Shown in pieces: positions 33,829-42,930 of a stretch of 64,000 bases of DNA; position 1 is the first letter of the stretch; the number at the start of each line of letters is the position of its first letter. The translations under genes and the position numbers were made by a program. Under the pieces are notes generated by a model. It searched no databases. It worked only from the letters and a program-made list of their open reading frames with translations, and had not been told where the DNA came from. This DNA comes from Nocardioides cremeus (GTDB taxonomy: Bacteria; Actinomycetota; Actinomycetes; Propionibacteriales; Nocardioidaceae). The stretch is taken from contig NZ_JAULSC010000020.1 in assembly GCF_030518195.1 (NCBI RefSeq), positions 1-64,000 of the forward strand, read 5' to 3'.

Positions 33829-34853
33829 GCCCCGCACTGGTGATCGAGGCCGTCGACCCGTTCGACGACGCGGCGTTCGACACCTGGCACGAGGTCTACC
33901 TGGCCTCCCAGCGCCACGGGCGCGACGAGGCCGCGGTCACCGCCTGGACCCGCGAGGAGATGCGCGCCCAGCTGCAGCGACCCGGGCGCCGCTCGTGGGC
34001 CGGGGTCTTCCTGGGCCGCCTCGACGGCGAGCCGGTCGCCACCGGCCACCTGCTCACCCCGCTGCTCGACAACCTCGACCAGGCCCAGGTCTCGGTCGAC
34101 GTGCTGCCGGCCCACCGGCGGCGCGGCCACGGTTCCCGGATGCTCGCCCACCTGACCGACCTCGCCACCGAGCGGGGCCGCCGGCTGTGGATCGCCGAGG
34201 CCAGCTGGCCGATGACGGCGCCGCTCGACGGCGCGGGGGAGGCCGGACCCGAGCTGCTGCGCCGCCACGGCTTCACCCTGGGCCTCGTCGAGGTGCTGCG
34301 GGTGCTCCAGCCGCCGCCCGACCCCGAGCACCTGCGGGCCCTGGCGGCGCGCGCGGCGCCGCACCACGCGGCGTACGAGCTGCGGTGCTTCGTGGGCCGG
34401 GTGCCCGACGAGCTGCTCGCGGGCTGGGCCACGATCACCGCGAGCCTGAGCACCGAGGCGCCGATGGGTGCGCTGAGCCTCGAGGCCGAGGTCGCCGACC
34501 CGGCGCTGGTGCGCGAGGAGGAGGAGCTGCTGGCCCGCCAGGACCGCACCCGCCACGCCGCGGTCGCGCTCGGCCCGGGCAGCCGGGTCGTGGGCTACAC
34601 CGAGATCGTCACCACGGGCCACGAGCCGGGCCGTGCCTACCAGTGGGGCACCGTGGTCGACCCCGCGCACCGCGGGCACCGGCTCGGGCTGGGCCTCAAG
34701 GCCGCCGCCCACCTGCTGCTGCACGAGCACGTGGACGACCTGCGGATGGTGCGCACCTGGAACGCCGAGACCAACGCCCACATGGTCGCGGTCAACGACG
34801 CGCTGGGCTACCGGCCCCTCGAGCGGTACGGCGGTTTCGAACGGCGGGCGTGA
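33825..34853 (+). CDS. GNAT-family N-acetyltransferase (tandem GNAT domains)
   Basis: A 342-residue protein. The first GNAT domain has VSVDVLPAHRRRGHGSRMLAH near residue 90, the pyrophosphate-binding RRGHGS loop. The second has WGTVVDPAHRGHRLGLGLK near 270 and a C-terminal NDALGYRPLERYGGF segment. Tandem GNAT proteins acetylate small molecules or proteins; the substrate is not known. ATG start overlaps the ABC-F stop, so the two are cotranslated. It converges with the HtrA-like protease gene. Confidence 0.82.
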   Translation: MSPALVIEAVDPFDDAAFDTWHEVYLASQRHGRDEAAVTAWTREEMRAQLQRPGRRSWAGVFLGRLDGEPVATGHLLTPLLDNLDQAQVSVDVLPAHRRRGHGSRMLAHLTDLATERGRRLWIAEASWPMTAPLDGAGEAGPELLRRHGFTLGLVEVLRVLQPPPDPEHLRALAARAAPHHAAYELRCFVGRVPDELLAGWATITASLSTEAPMGALSLEAEVADPALVREEEELLARQDRTRHAAVALGPGSRVVGYTEIVTTGHEPGRAYQWGTVVDPAHRGHRLGLGLKAAAHLLLHEHVDDLRMVRTWNAETNAHMVAVNDALGYRPLERYGGFERRA

Positions 34854-34867
34854 CCCCCGCCGTACCG

Positions 34868-34933
34868 TGACCCAGCCCGAACATCGCGCTGACCCGGCCC
34901 GAAAATCGCGCTGACCCGGCCCGTACCTCCCGT
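34868..34933. repeat. 22-bp tandem repeat, locus 1 (three units)
   Basis: Units TGACCCAGCCCGAACATCGC(GC) at 34868-34889 and TGACCCGGCCCGAAAATCGC(GC) at 34890-34911 are followed by a variant at 34912 that also forms the left arm of a hairpin. The core GACCCGGCCCGAA recurs after mazG at 63168, so this is a small dispersed family placed at gene 3' ends. Confidence 0.7.
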
Positions 34934-34954
34934 GCGGGAAGTCCGGGCCGGGTC
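34913..34954. terminator. Strong hairpin between convergent genes
   Basis: GACCCGGCCCG (34913-34923) pairs perfectly with CGGGCCGGGTC (34944-34954). The intervening bases pair further (CTCCCG/CGGGAAG), leaving a very small loop. It lies 20 bases from the minus-strand protease stop and 60 bases from the GNAT stop. No T-run. Confidence 0.68.
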
Positions 34955-34974
34955 GACGCAGGATCCGGGCGGGG

Positions 34975-36270
34975 TCAGGACGTCGCGTCGGTGTCCAGCT
35001 CGAGCTCGACGCTGCGCTCCTCGCCGTCGCGCACGAAGGTCAGCGTGACCGTGTCGCCCGGGCGGTAGGAGCGGATGGTGGCGACCAGGGAGTCGGAGCC
35101 GGTGATCATCGTGTCGTCGACGCGGACCACGACGTCGCCGGTCTCGAGGCCGGCGGCCCCGGCGGTCGAGTCCTCGCCCACCTCGCGGACCAGCGCGCCG
35201 ATGACGGCGTCGGCGCCGCTCTGTCCCTCGGTGATGCCCGCGTCGCTGACCGAGATCCCGAGCCGGGCGTGGGTCGGCTCCTCGCCGGCAGCCATCTGCT
35301 CGACGATCGGCAGCACCTCGTCGATCGGGATGGAGAAGCCCAGGCCGATCGAGCCACCGGCCCCCGAGGTGGAGCCCGAGGTGCGGATCGAGGAGTTGAT
35401 GCCCACCACGTTGCCGAAGGTGTCGACCAGCGGCCCGCCGCTGTTGCCGGGGTTGATGGCCGCGTCGGTCTGGATCGCCGGGTAGATGGTGGCGTCCCCC
35501 GAGGCGTCGCTGGCCACGCCCACCGGGCGGTCGAGCGCGCTGACGATGCCGCTGGTGACGGTGGCGTCGAGGCCGAAGGGCGAGCCGATGGCCACCACGG
35601 CCTGGCCCACCCGCAGGTCCTCGGACTTGCCGATGGTCGCCGGGGTGAGGCCCTCGACGCCCTCGGCCTGGATGACCGCGGTGTCGGTGAGCGGGTCGGA
35701 GCCCAGCACCGTGGCGCTGGCCCGGGAGCCGTCGTCGAAGGAGACGGTGATGTCGGCGCCCTCGCCGGCCGCCGCGATCACGTGCTCGTTGGTGAGGATC
35801 TGGCCGTCGGAGGACAGCACGATGCCCGAGCCCGAGCCGCCGCCCTGGCCGCTGCGCACGTCGATGCGCACCACCGAGGGCAGCACCGTCTCGGCGACGT
35901 CCTGCACCGAGCCGGGCTCGAGCTCGCCCTCGGGGGTGTCGACGACCTGCGACGTGGTCACCGCGGGGTCGTTGCCCGACGAGGCGGGGTCGTCGTCGAG
36001 GGCGCTCCAGGCGGCCGCGCCGCCGAACCCGGCCGCCCCACCGACCACCAGCGAGGCCGCCACCACCGCGGCAGCGAACCCCTTGCGACCGCGCGCCGGG
36101 GGCGCGGTCGGTGCCGCCGCCGGGGCGGGCGGCACCGGCGCCTGGGCGGCGGTCTCGTCACCAGGAGTCCAGGCCGGCTGCGGGCCCAGGTCGTAGGAGC
36201 GGGTCTCGTCGTAGGGGCTCGTCTCGGGGCCCGGCTGCTGGTCGCGGGGGTCACGGGGCGTCTGCGTCAT
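34975..36270 (-). CDS. HtrA/DegP-like membrane-anchored serine protease with PDZ domain
   Basis: A 431-residue protease. The cytoplasmic N-terminus is Pro/Ala/Thr-rich, one membrane helix spans about residues 65-90 (AAAVVAASLVVGGAAGFGG), then a trypsin-like domain follows with His in ILTNEHV near 160, Asp in DPLTDTAVI near 192 and Ser in INPGNSGGPLV near 270. A C-terminal PDZ domain (residues ~330-425) ends LDTDATS. This is the usual actinobacterial HtrA plan for surface protein quality control. ATG 36270 begins the N-terminal cytoplasmic tail; the upstream extension lacks support. Confidence 0.9.
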   Translation of the reverse strand: MTQTPRDPRDQQPGPETSPYDETRSYDLGPQPAWTPGDETAAQAPVPPAPAAAPTAPPARGRKGFAAAVVAASLVVGGAAGFGGAAAWSALDDDPASSGNDPAVTTSQVVDTPEGELEPGSVQDVAETVLPSVVRIDVRSGQGGGSGSGIVLSSDGQILTNEHVIAAAGEGADITVSFDDGSRASATVLGSDPLTDTAVIQAEGVEGLTPATIGKSEDLRVGQAVVAIGSPFGLDATVTSGIVSALDRPVGVASDASGDATIYPAIQTDAAINPGNSGGPLVDTFGNVVGINSSIRTSGSTSGAGGSIGLGFSIPIDEVLPIVEQMAAGEEPTHARLGISVSDAGITEGQSGADAVIGALVREVGEDSTAGAAGLETGDVVVRVDDTMITGSDSLVATIRSYRPGDTVTLTFVRDGEERSVELELDTDATS

Positions 36271-36412
36271 GACACCTATCGTGCCCACCGACACTGTGAG
36301 CCACCTGAGACCCCGCTGGACGCCGGGCAAGAACTCGGGCGGGCGGGCGTGATGAGCACATCTCTTGAAACGACCTGTTGAGAGTGGCTGTGCCCTCGGT
36401 CACACTCGGCCT

Positions 36413-38056
36413 ATGACTGCCACCCCGACCGACACCACCACCGCGACCACCGGCTCCTCGACCGGCCCCGCACCCGGCCCGACCCCACGCTTCGTCGACG
36501 ACCGCCTGGCCCACTGGGCGGCCACCAAGCCCGACGAGGAGGCGATGACCTACCTGGGCCGGTCGTGGACCTGGGCCCAGTGGGACGAGCGGGTACGCCG
36601 CTGCACCGGCATGCTGGCCGACCTCGGGATCGGCCGGGGCGACGTGGTGGCCTTCCTCGACAAGAACCACCCGGCCTGCGTCGAGCTGAGCCTGGCCGCG
36701 GGGGCGCTGGGAGCCGCCAACGCGATCATCAACTTCCGCCTGGCGGGCGAGGAGATCGACTACGCCCTCAACGACTCGGGGGCCAAGGTGCTGCTGGTCG
36801 GCTCCGAGCTCAAGGGCCAGGTCGAGCAGATCCGCGACCGGCTCACCCACGTCAAGCACGTCATCGAGGTCACCCCCGACGGGGGCGGCGAGAGCGGCCC
36901 CGACGACTACGAGACCCGGCTGGCCGCGGCCACCCCGACCGGTCGCTCCAGCGACGTCGAGCCCGACGACACCTGCCTGGTCATGTACTCCTCGGGCACC
37001 ACCGGGCACCCCAAGGGCGTGATGCTGACCCACGCCAACATGGTCGCCCACACCATCAACTCCCACGACGGCTGGGGCTTCGAGCCCGGCGACAAGTCGA
37101 TGGTCGCGATGCCGCTCTTCCACGTCGGCGGCTCGTCGTACGTGCTCTTCGGTCTGCACGACGGCATCCCCAGCATCATGACGCGCGACCCCGACGGCGC
37201 GTCGCTAGCCGGGGCGATCATGGCGGGCGCCAACCGCACGTTCCTTGTGCCGGCGGTGCTGGCGCAGGTGCTGCAGTCGGGCCCCGACGCGATCAAGCTC
37301 TTCGGGGCGCTGAAGACCTACACCTACGGCGCGGCGCCGATGCCGCCGCCGCTGCTGCGCGCGGCGATGGAGGCCTGGCCCGACACCGACTTCATGCAGG
37401 TCTACGGTCTGACCGAGGTCTCGGGCGTGGCCACCCACCTGATGCCCGAGGAGCACCGCACCGCGGTCGCCGACGGCCACCCCGAGCGGCTGGTCTCCGC
37501 GGGGCGCGCGGTGCCCGAGGTCGAGGTGCGCATCGTCGACCCGGCCACCCTCGAGGACCTGCCCACGGGCGAGCACGGCGAGATCTGGCTGCGCACCCCG
37601 CAGCTGTTCAAGGGCTACCTCAACCGGCCCGAGGCCACCGCCGAGGTGATCACCGAGGACGGCTGGTTCCGCACCGGCGACATGGGCAAGGTCGACGCCG
37701 AGGGCTACGTCTTCGTCGAGGACCGGCTCAAGGACATGATCATCAGCGGCGGCGAGAACATCTACAGCCCCGAGGTCGAGCGGGTCCTGGCCGAGCACCC
37801 GGCGGTGATGGAGGTCGCGGTGATCGGCATCCCCGACGACACCTGGGGCGAGTCGGTCAAGGCCGTCGTCGCGCTCAAGGAGGGCGCCTCGGCCACCGAG
37901 CAGGAGATCATCGACCACTGCCGCGAGCACCTGGCGCACTTCAAGTGCCCCAAGAGCGTCGACGTGCTCGAGATGCTGCCGCGCAACCCCACCGGCAAGA
38001 TCCTCAAGCGCGAGCTGCGGGCGCCGTACTGGGCCGACCGCGACCGCGGGGTCTGA
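36413..38056 (+). CDS. Acyl-CoA synthetase / AMP-forming ligase (FadD-like)
   Basis: A 547-residue ANL-superfamily ligase. The AMP-binding P-loop VMYSSGTTGHPKGVMLTH lies near residue 190, core motif TYTYGAAPMPPP near 305, QVYGLTEVSG near 330, the hinge GYVFVEDRLKDMI near 435, and the C-terminal catalytic lysine in RNPTGKILKREL near 530. It activates a carboxylic acid, most likely a fatty acid, to acyl-CoA via acyl-AMP; chain length is not evident. ATG 36413. Divergent from the protease gene and convergent with the HAD gene. Confidence 0.9.
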   Translation: MTATPTDTTTATTGSSTGPAPGPTPRFVDDRLAHWAATKPDEEAMTYLGRSWTWAQWDERVRRCTGMLADLGIGRGDVVAFLDKNHPACVELSLAAGALGAANAIINFRLAGEEIDYALNDSGAKVLLVGSELKGQVEQIRDRLTHVKHVIEVTPDGGGESGPDDYETRLAAATPTGRSSDVEPDDTCLVMYSSGTTGHPKGVMLTHANMVAHTINSHDGWGFEPGDKSMVAMPLFHVGGSSYVLFGLHDGIPSIMTRDPDGASLAGAIMAGANRTFLVPAVLAQVLQSGPDAIKLFGALKTYTYGAAPMPPPLLRAAMEAWPDTDFMQVYGLTEVSGVATHLMPEEHRTAVADGHPERLVSAGRAVPEVEVRIVDPATLEDLPTGEHGEIWLRTPQLFKGYLNRPEATAEVITEDGWFRTGDMGKVDAEGYVFVEDRLKDMIISGGENIYSPEVERVLAEHPAVMEVAVIGIPDDTWGESVKAVVALKEGASATEQEIIDHCREHLAHFKCPKSVDVLEMLPRNPTGKILKRELRAPYWADRDRGV

Positions 38057-38104
38057 GCCTCCCGGGGACCCGACGGCCCGCAGGGGGCGAGGCGTTGGGG
38101 TGAT

Positions 38105-38166
38105 CCCGTAGGCGTTGGGGTGTTGCAACACCCCAACGCCTACGGGTTCCCCGGGTACCCGGGGAA
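38105..38166. terminator. Perfect 42-bp palindrome plus adjacent 20-bp palindrome
   Basis: Bases 38105-38125 (CCCGTAGGCGTTGGGGTGTT then G) are the exact reverse complement of 38126-38146, a gap-free 21+21 bp palindrome centred on TTGCAA. Immediately after, 38147-38166 (TTCCCCGGGTACCCGGGGAA) is a second perfect palindrome. Both lie between the convergent ligase and HAD genes. AGGCGTTGGGGTG is also repeated directly 20 bases upstream. Likely a bidirectional terminator. Confidence 0.75.
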
Positions 38167-38180
38167 ACCGCAGCCCGACC

Positions 38181-38789
38181 TCAGGCCGGCAGGCCCAGCC
38201 CCCGCAGGTCGGCGCGCAGGGCGTCGGCGCCGGTGAAGACCAGCCCGGCCATCCCGAGCGCGGAGGCGGCCTCGACGTTCTCGGGGCGGTCGTCGACGAA
38301 GACCAGGTCGGCCAGGGGGCGGCCGGTGCGCGCGACGAGCAGCTCGTAGACGCGCGGGTCGGGCTTGGCCAGGCCCTCGGTGCCGGAGACCACGACGTCG
38401 TCGAGGAGCGCGAGCACCTCGAACATCCGCGGGGCGTGCGGGTAGAGCTCGTGCGACCAGTTGGTCAGGCCCCACTGGGGCACGCCAGCGGCGTGCAGGG
38501 TGCGCACCAGGTCGGCGGTGCCGGGCACCTCGCCGACCAGCGAGGCGGGGAAGTGGGCCCGGTAGGCCCGGCAGTGCTCGAGCCAGTGCGGGTGGCTGCG
38601 CGCCACCTCGGCCTCGGCGGTGTCCCAGGCCAGACCGGAGTCGGGGCCGTGGTTGTAGGCGCGGAAGTCGAAGTCGTCGGCGGCCAGGAAGCGCGCGGCC
38701 TCCGCCTCGCCGACCCCCGCCGCGATCGCGCGGGAGGCGTCCCAGTCGACCAGGACGTTGCCCAGGTCCCACACGACCCCGGCCCCCAC
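38181..38789 (-). CDS. HAD-family hydrolase
   Basis: A 202-residue HAD-like phosphatase. Motif I is VVWDLGNVLVDWD (Asp nucleophile), followed by a helical cap with DDFDFRAYNHGPD. Motif II is QWGLTNWS near residue 105, motif III VSGTEGLAKPDPRVYELL near 145, and motif IV LVFVDDRPENVEAA near 170. The DLGNVL variant matches the YihX-like subgroup that hydrolyses sugar or aromatic phosphates. GTG 38789 is a likely start 38 bases downstream of the citrate synthase stop. Probably co-transcribed with gltA. Confidence 0.82.
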   Translation of the reverse strand: MGAGVVWDLGNVLVDWDASRAIAAGVGEAEAARFLAADDFDFRAYNHGPDSGLAWDTAEAEVARSHPHWLEHCRAYRAHFPASLVGEVPGTADLVRTLHAAGVPQWGLTNWSHELYPHAPRMFEVLALLDDVVVSGTEGLAKPDPRVYELLVARTGRPLADLVFVDDRPENVEAASALGMAGLVFTGADALRADLRGLGLPA

Positions 38790-38827
38790 GCGGGGGACCG
38801 GGGTCGGGTCAGGACCGTGGATGGGGC

Positions 38828-40117
<1,290 letters not shown>

Positions 40118-40185
40118 GGTTCGCGACTCTAGCCCGCGACTGCGGTGAACGTTAACCCGGCGTCCGAGGTCCGGCCGGCCCGCAT

Positions 40186-40215
40186 TTGGTCGTACGCCGC
40201 GCGCAGCCGTAGTCT
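40186..40215 (+). promoter_or_regulatory. Candidate sigma-A promoter of rplM-rpsI
   Basis: TTGGTC (40186-40191) and TAGTCT (40210-40215) are separated by 18 bases and lie about 195 bases upstream of the rplM start. This fits a housekeeping promoter reading into a ~190-base leader, but hexamer match alone is weak evidence. Confidence 0.4.
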
Positions 40216-40356
40216 TGCCGGTCGCGACCCCTGCCGCGCCCCGACTCCTCGTCGAGGTGCTGATCCGGACGTGAGCCGAGCCCCATCCAGACCCACCGTG
40301 GTCCGGGGCTGGTCGGTGCGAACCGGGCCGTGTTCGTCAGAGGCCGTGCTCCACCA

Positions 40357-40380
40357 CCCCGTCGAGACGCTCGACCGGGG
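40357..40380 (+). promoter_or_regulatory. Hairpin in the rplM 5' leader
   Basis: CCCCGTCGAG and CTCGACCGGGG pair with one bulged base around loop ACG, 28 bases before the rplM start. Ribosomal protein operons often carry leader structures bound by their own product; whether this is one cannot be told from a single sequence. Confidence 0.3.
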
Positions 40381-40408
40381 ACCAACGAACGAAGAGAGTA
40401 GATCAGCC

Positions 40409-40852
40409 GTGCGTACCTACAGCCCGAAGCCTGGGGACATCCAGCGCGAGTGGCACGTCATCGACGCCACCGACATCCGCCTGGGCCGCCTGGCCGTCCA
40501 GGCCGCCACGCTCATCCGTGGCAAGCACAAGCCGACCTTCGCCCCCCACGTCGACGGTGGTGACTTCGTCATCATCATCAACGCCGAGAAGGTGTCGCTC
40601 TCGGGCGACAAGGCGACCAAGAAGATGGCCTACCGCCACTCCGGCTTCCCCGGTGGTCTGTCCGCGACGCCGATCGGTGAGGTCCTCGAGAAGGACGCTC
40701 GTCGTGCGATCGAGATGGCCGTGTGGGGCATGCTCCCCAAGAACAAGCTGGGCCGCCAGATCCTGAAGAAGCTCAAGGTGTACTCGGGTCCCACGCACCC
40801 GCACCAGGCCCAGCAGGCCGCTCCGTTCGAGATCAGCCAGATCTCCCAGTAA
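40409..40852 (+). CDS. rplM: 50S ribosomal protein L13
   Basis: A 147-residue protein collinear with bacterial L13: start MRTYSPKPGDIQREWHVIDA, the family signature WGMLPKNKLGRQILKKLKVY near residue 110-130, and the C-terminal GPTHPHQAQQ. L13 is an early 23S rRNA-binding protein of the large subunit. GTG start at 40409 gives the standard N-terminus. It is paired with rpsI 35 bases downstream, the universal order, and read from a long leader. Confidence 0.97.
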   Translation: MRTYSPKPGDIQREWHVIDATDIRLGRLAVQAATLIRGKHKPTFAPHVDGGDFVIIINAEKVSLSGDKATKKMAYRHSGFPGGLSATPIGEVLEKDARRAIEMAVWGMLPKNKLGRQILKKLKVYSGPTHPHQAQQAAPFEISQISQ

Positions 40853-40887
40853 TCGTCGTCGTCGAGAAAGACTGAGTGAGGAACATC

Positions 40888-41400
40888 GTGGCTGAGACCA
40901 CCGAGAACGTGACCGAGGTCGAGGAGACCTTCACCCCCGACGAGCAGGGCGTCGCCTACAGCTCCGAGAGCGCCCCGAGCGCCGAGGCTGTCGCCGAGCG
41001 TCCCGCGACCATCGCCCCCGGCGCGGCCACCGGCCGTCGCAAGGAGGCCGTGGCCCGCGTGCGCATCGTCCCGGGCACCGGCGTGTGGACCGTCAACGGT
41101 CGCACCCTGGACTCCTACTTCCCCAACAAGCTGCACCAGCAGGTCGTCAACGAGCCCTTCGCTGCGCTGCAGCTCGAGGGCCGCTTCGACGTCATCGCCC
41201 GCATCCACGGCGGCGGCATCACCGGCCAGGCCGGCGCGCTGCGCCTGGGCGTGGCCCGTGCGCTGAACGCCATCGACGTCGACGCCAACCGCGCGACGCT
41301 GAAGAAGGACGGTCTGCTGACTCGTGACGCCCGCGTCATCGAGCGCAAGAAGGCCGGTCTGAAGAAGGCGCGCAAGGCGCCGCAGTTCAGCAAGCGCTGA
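40888..41400 (+). CDS. rpsI: 30S ribosomal protein S9
   Basis: A 170-residue S9 protein with a ~45-residue acidic N-terminal extension (ETTENVTEVEETFTPDEQ), common in actinobacteria, then the S9 core GRRKEAVARVRIVPGTG and the C-terminal KAPQFSKR tail that reaches the P-site tRNA. GTG 40888 is chosen with GAGGA upstream; a GTG 12 bases earlier is also open. It is followed by glmM only 13 bases later, suggesting a shared transcript. Confidence 0.95.
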   Translation: MAETTENVTEVEETFTPDEQGVAYSSESAPSAEAVAERPATIAPGAATGRRKEAVARVRIVPGTGVWTVNGRTLDSYFPNKLHQQVVNEPFAALQLEGRFDVIARIHGGGITGQAGALRLGVARALNAIDVDANRATLKKDGLLTRDARVIERKKAGLKKARKAPQFSKR

Positions 41401-41413
41401 TCAACGAGGTCGC

Positions 41414-42793
41414 GTGAGCACTTCTGTGACACGCCTCTTCGGCACGGACGGGGTCCGGGGTCGGGCCAACGGTGTCCTCACCGCTGGCCTGGCCCTGGAC
41501 CTTTCCGTTGCCGCGGCGCGCGTGCTGGGCGACGCCGGCGAGTTCGAGGGCCACCGGCCCCGGGCCGTCGTGGGTCGCGACACCCGCATCTCCGGGGAGT
41601 TCCTCGAGGCCGCGGTCGTGGCCGGTCTGGCCTCCGCCGGTGTCGACGTCGAGCTCGTCGGCGTGCTGCCGACCCCCGGGGTCGCGCACCTGACCGATGC
41701 GCTGGGTGCCGACCTGGGCGTGATGATCTCCGCCTCGCACAACCCGATGCCTGACAACGGCATCAAGTTCTTCGCCCGCGGCGGGCACAAACTCGACGAC
41801 GCTCTCGAGGAGCAGATCGAGGCGCGCCTGCACGCCGACGAGCCGCTGCCCACCGGCGCCGCGGTCGGACGGGTGCGCCAGCACCCCGAGGCCGCGCAGC
41901 GCTACGCCGACCACCTGGTCTCCACGTTGCAGATCGACGGCAGCGACGGCGCCCGCCCGCTGGCCGGGCTGCGCCTGGTGCTCGACTGCGCCGAGGGTGC
42001 GGCGTACGACGCCGGGCCGCGTGCGCTCGAGGCCGCCGGCGCCACCGTGGTCGCGATCCACGCCAGCCCCGACGGGCTCAACATCAACGACGGCTGCGGC
42101 TCCACGCACCTCGAGCCGCTGCGCAAGGCGGTGCTCGAGCACGGCGCCGACGCCGGCTTCGCCCTCGACGGCGACGCCGACCGGATGCTGGCCGTCGACG
42201 CCGGCGGTGACGTGGTCGACGGCGACCAGGTGCTGGCGATCCTGGCGCTGGCCGGGCGCGAGGCCGGGTCGCTGGTCGACGACACCGTCGTGGCGACCGT
42301 GATGAGCAACCTCGGGTTCGTGCAGGCCATGGAGGCCGCCGGCATCACCGTGGCCACCACCAAGGTCGGCGACCGCTACGTGCTCGAGCAGATGCGTGCC
42401 TCGGGCTTCGTGCTCGGCGGCGAGCAGTCGGGCCACGTGATCATGAGCCGGCACGCCACCACCGGCGACGGGCTGCTCTCGGCGCTGCACGTCGCGGCCC
42501 GGATGGCCGCCACCGGCCGCTCGCTGGCCGACCTGGCCGGCGTGATGACCCGCCTGCCGCAGGTGCTGGTCAACGTGCCCGACGTCGACAAGCACCGCAC
42601 CGACGACGAGGTGCTGGCCGCCGCCGTCGCCGAGGAGGAGGCCGCGATGGCCGGCTCCGGGCGGGTGCTGCTGCGCGCCTCGGGCACCGAGTCGCTGGTG
42701 CGGGTGATGGTCGAGGCGCCGTCGCTCGAGCTCGCGCAGGACGCCGCCGACCGGCTCGCCGCCGTGGTGCGCGACCGTCTCGCCCTGGCCTGA
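41414..42793 (+). CDS. glmM: Phosphoglucosamine mutase
   Basis: A 459-residue alpha-phosphohexomutase of full length. N-terminal RLFGTDGVRG, phosphoserine loop MISASHNPMPDNG near residue 105, metal-binding DGDADR near 253, sugar-binding GGEQSGH near 338, and C-terminal LLRASGTESLVRVMVE near 425. It converts glucosamine-6-P to glucosamine-1-P for UDP-GlcNAc and peptidoglycan. Its partner glmS is 3.7 kb downstream in the same direction. GTG start. Confidence 0.95.
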   Translation: MSTSVTRLFGTDGVRGRANGVLTAGLALDLSVAAARVLGDAGEFEGHRPRAVVGRDTRISGEFLEAAVVAGLASAGVDVELVGVLPTPGVAHLTDALGADLGVMISASHNPMPDNGIKFFARGGHKLDDALEEQIEARLHADEPLPTGAAVGRVRQHPEAAQRYADHLVSTLQIDGSDGARPLAGLRLVLDCAEGAAYDAGPRALEAAGATVVAIHASPDGLNINDGCGSTHLEPLRKAVLEHGADAGFALDGDADRMLAVDAGGDVVDGDQVLAILALAGREAGSLVDDTVVATVMSNLGFVQAMEAAGITVATTKVGDRYVLEQMRASGFVLGGEQSGHVIMSRHATTGDGLLSALHVAARMAATGRSLADLAGVMTRLPQVLVNVPDVDKHRTDDEVLAAAVAEEEAAMAGSGRVLLRASGTESLVRVMVEAPSLELAQDAADRLAAVVRDRLALA

Positions 42794-42814
42794 GGGCGCC
42801 CCCAGGACCGTCGG

Positions 42815-42875
42815 GTCGAGTGACCCTCCAGGCGCCCCCGGAGGGGCCTTCGGCGTGCCTGCCGGGTCACTCGAC
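42815..42875 (+). terminator. Inverted repeat between glmM and ABC operon
   Basis: GTCGAGTGACCC (42815-42826) and GGGTCACTCGAC (42864-42875) are a perfect 12-bp inverted repeat separated by 37 bases that can form a further CGCCCCCGGAGGGGCCTTCGGCG hairpin-like fold. It begins 22 bases after glmM stop. Terminator or operator; direction of effect unknown. Confidence 0.5.
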
Positions 42876-42930
42876 GTGACGCCGACACCCCCGCGGGCAT
42901 CTAGGGACCCCGTCTGAAAAGGTGGGCGAC

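Noticed and set aside
34868..34954. Attachment site or integron-type recombination site
   Set aside because: No integrase or cassette-like gene nearby; the repeat is tandem and followed by a terminator hairpin.
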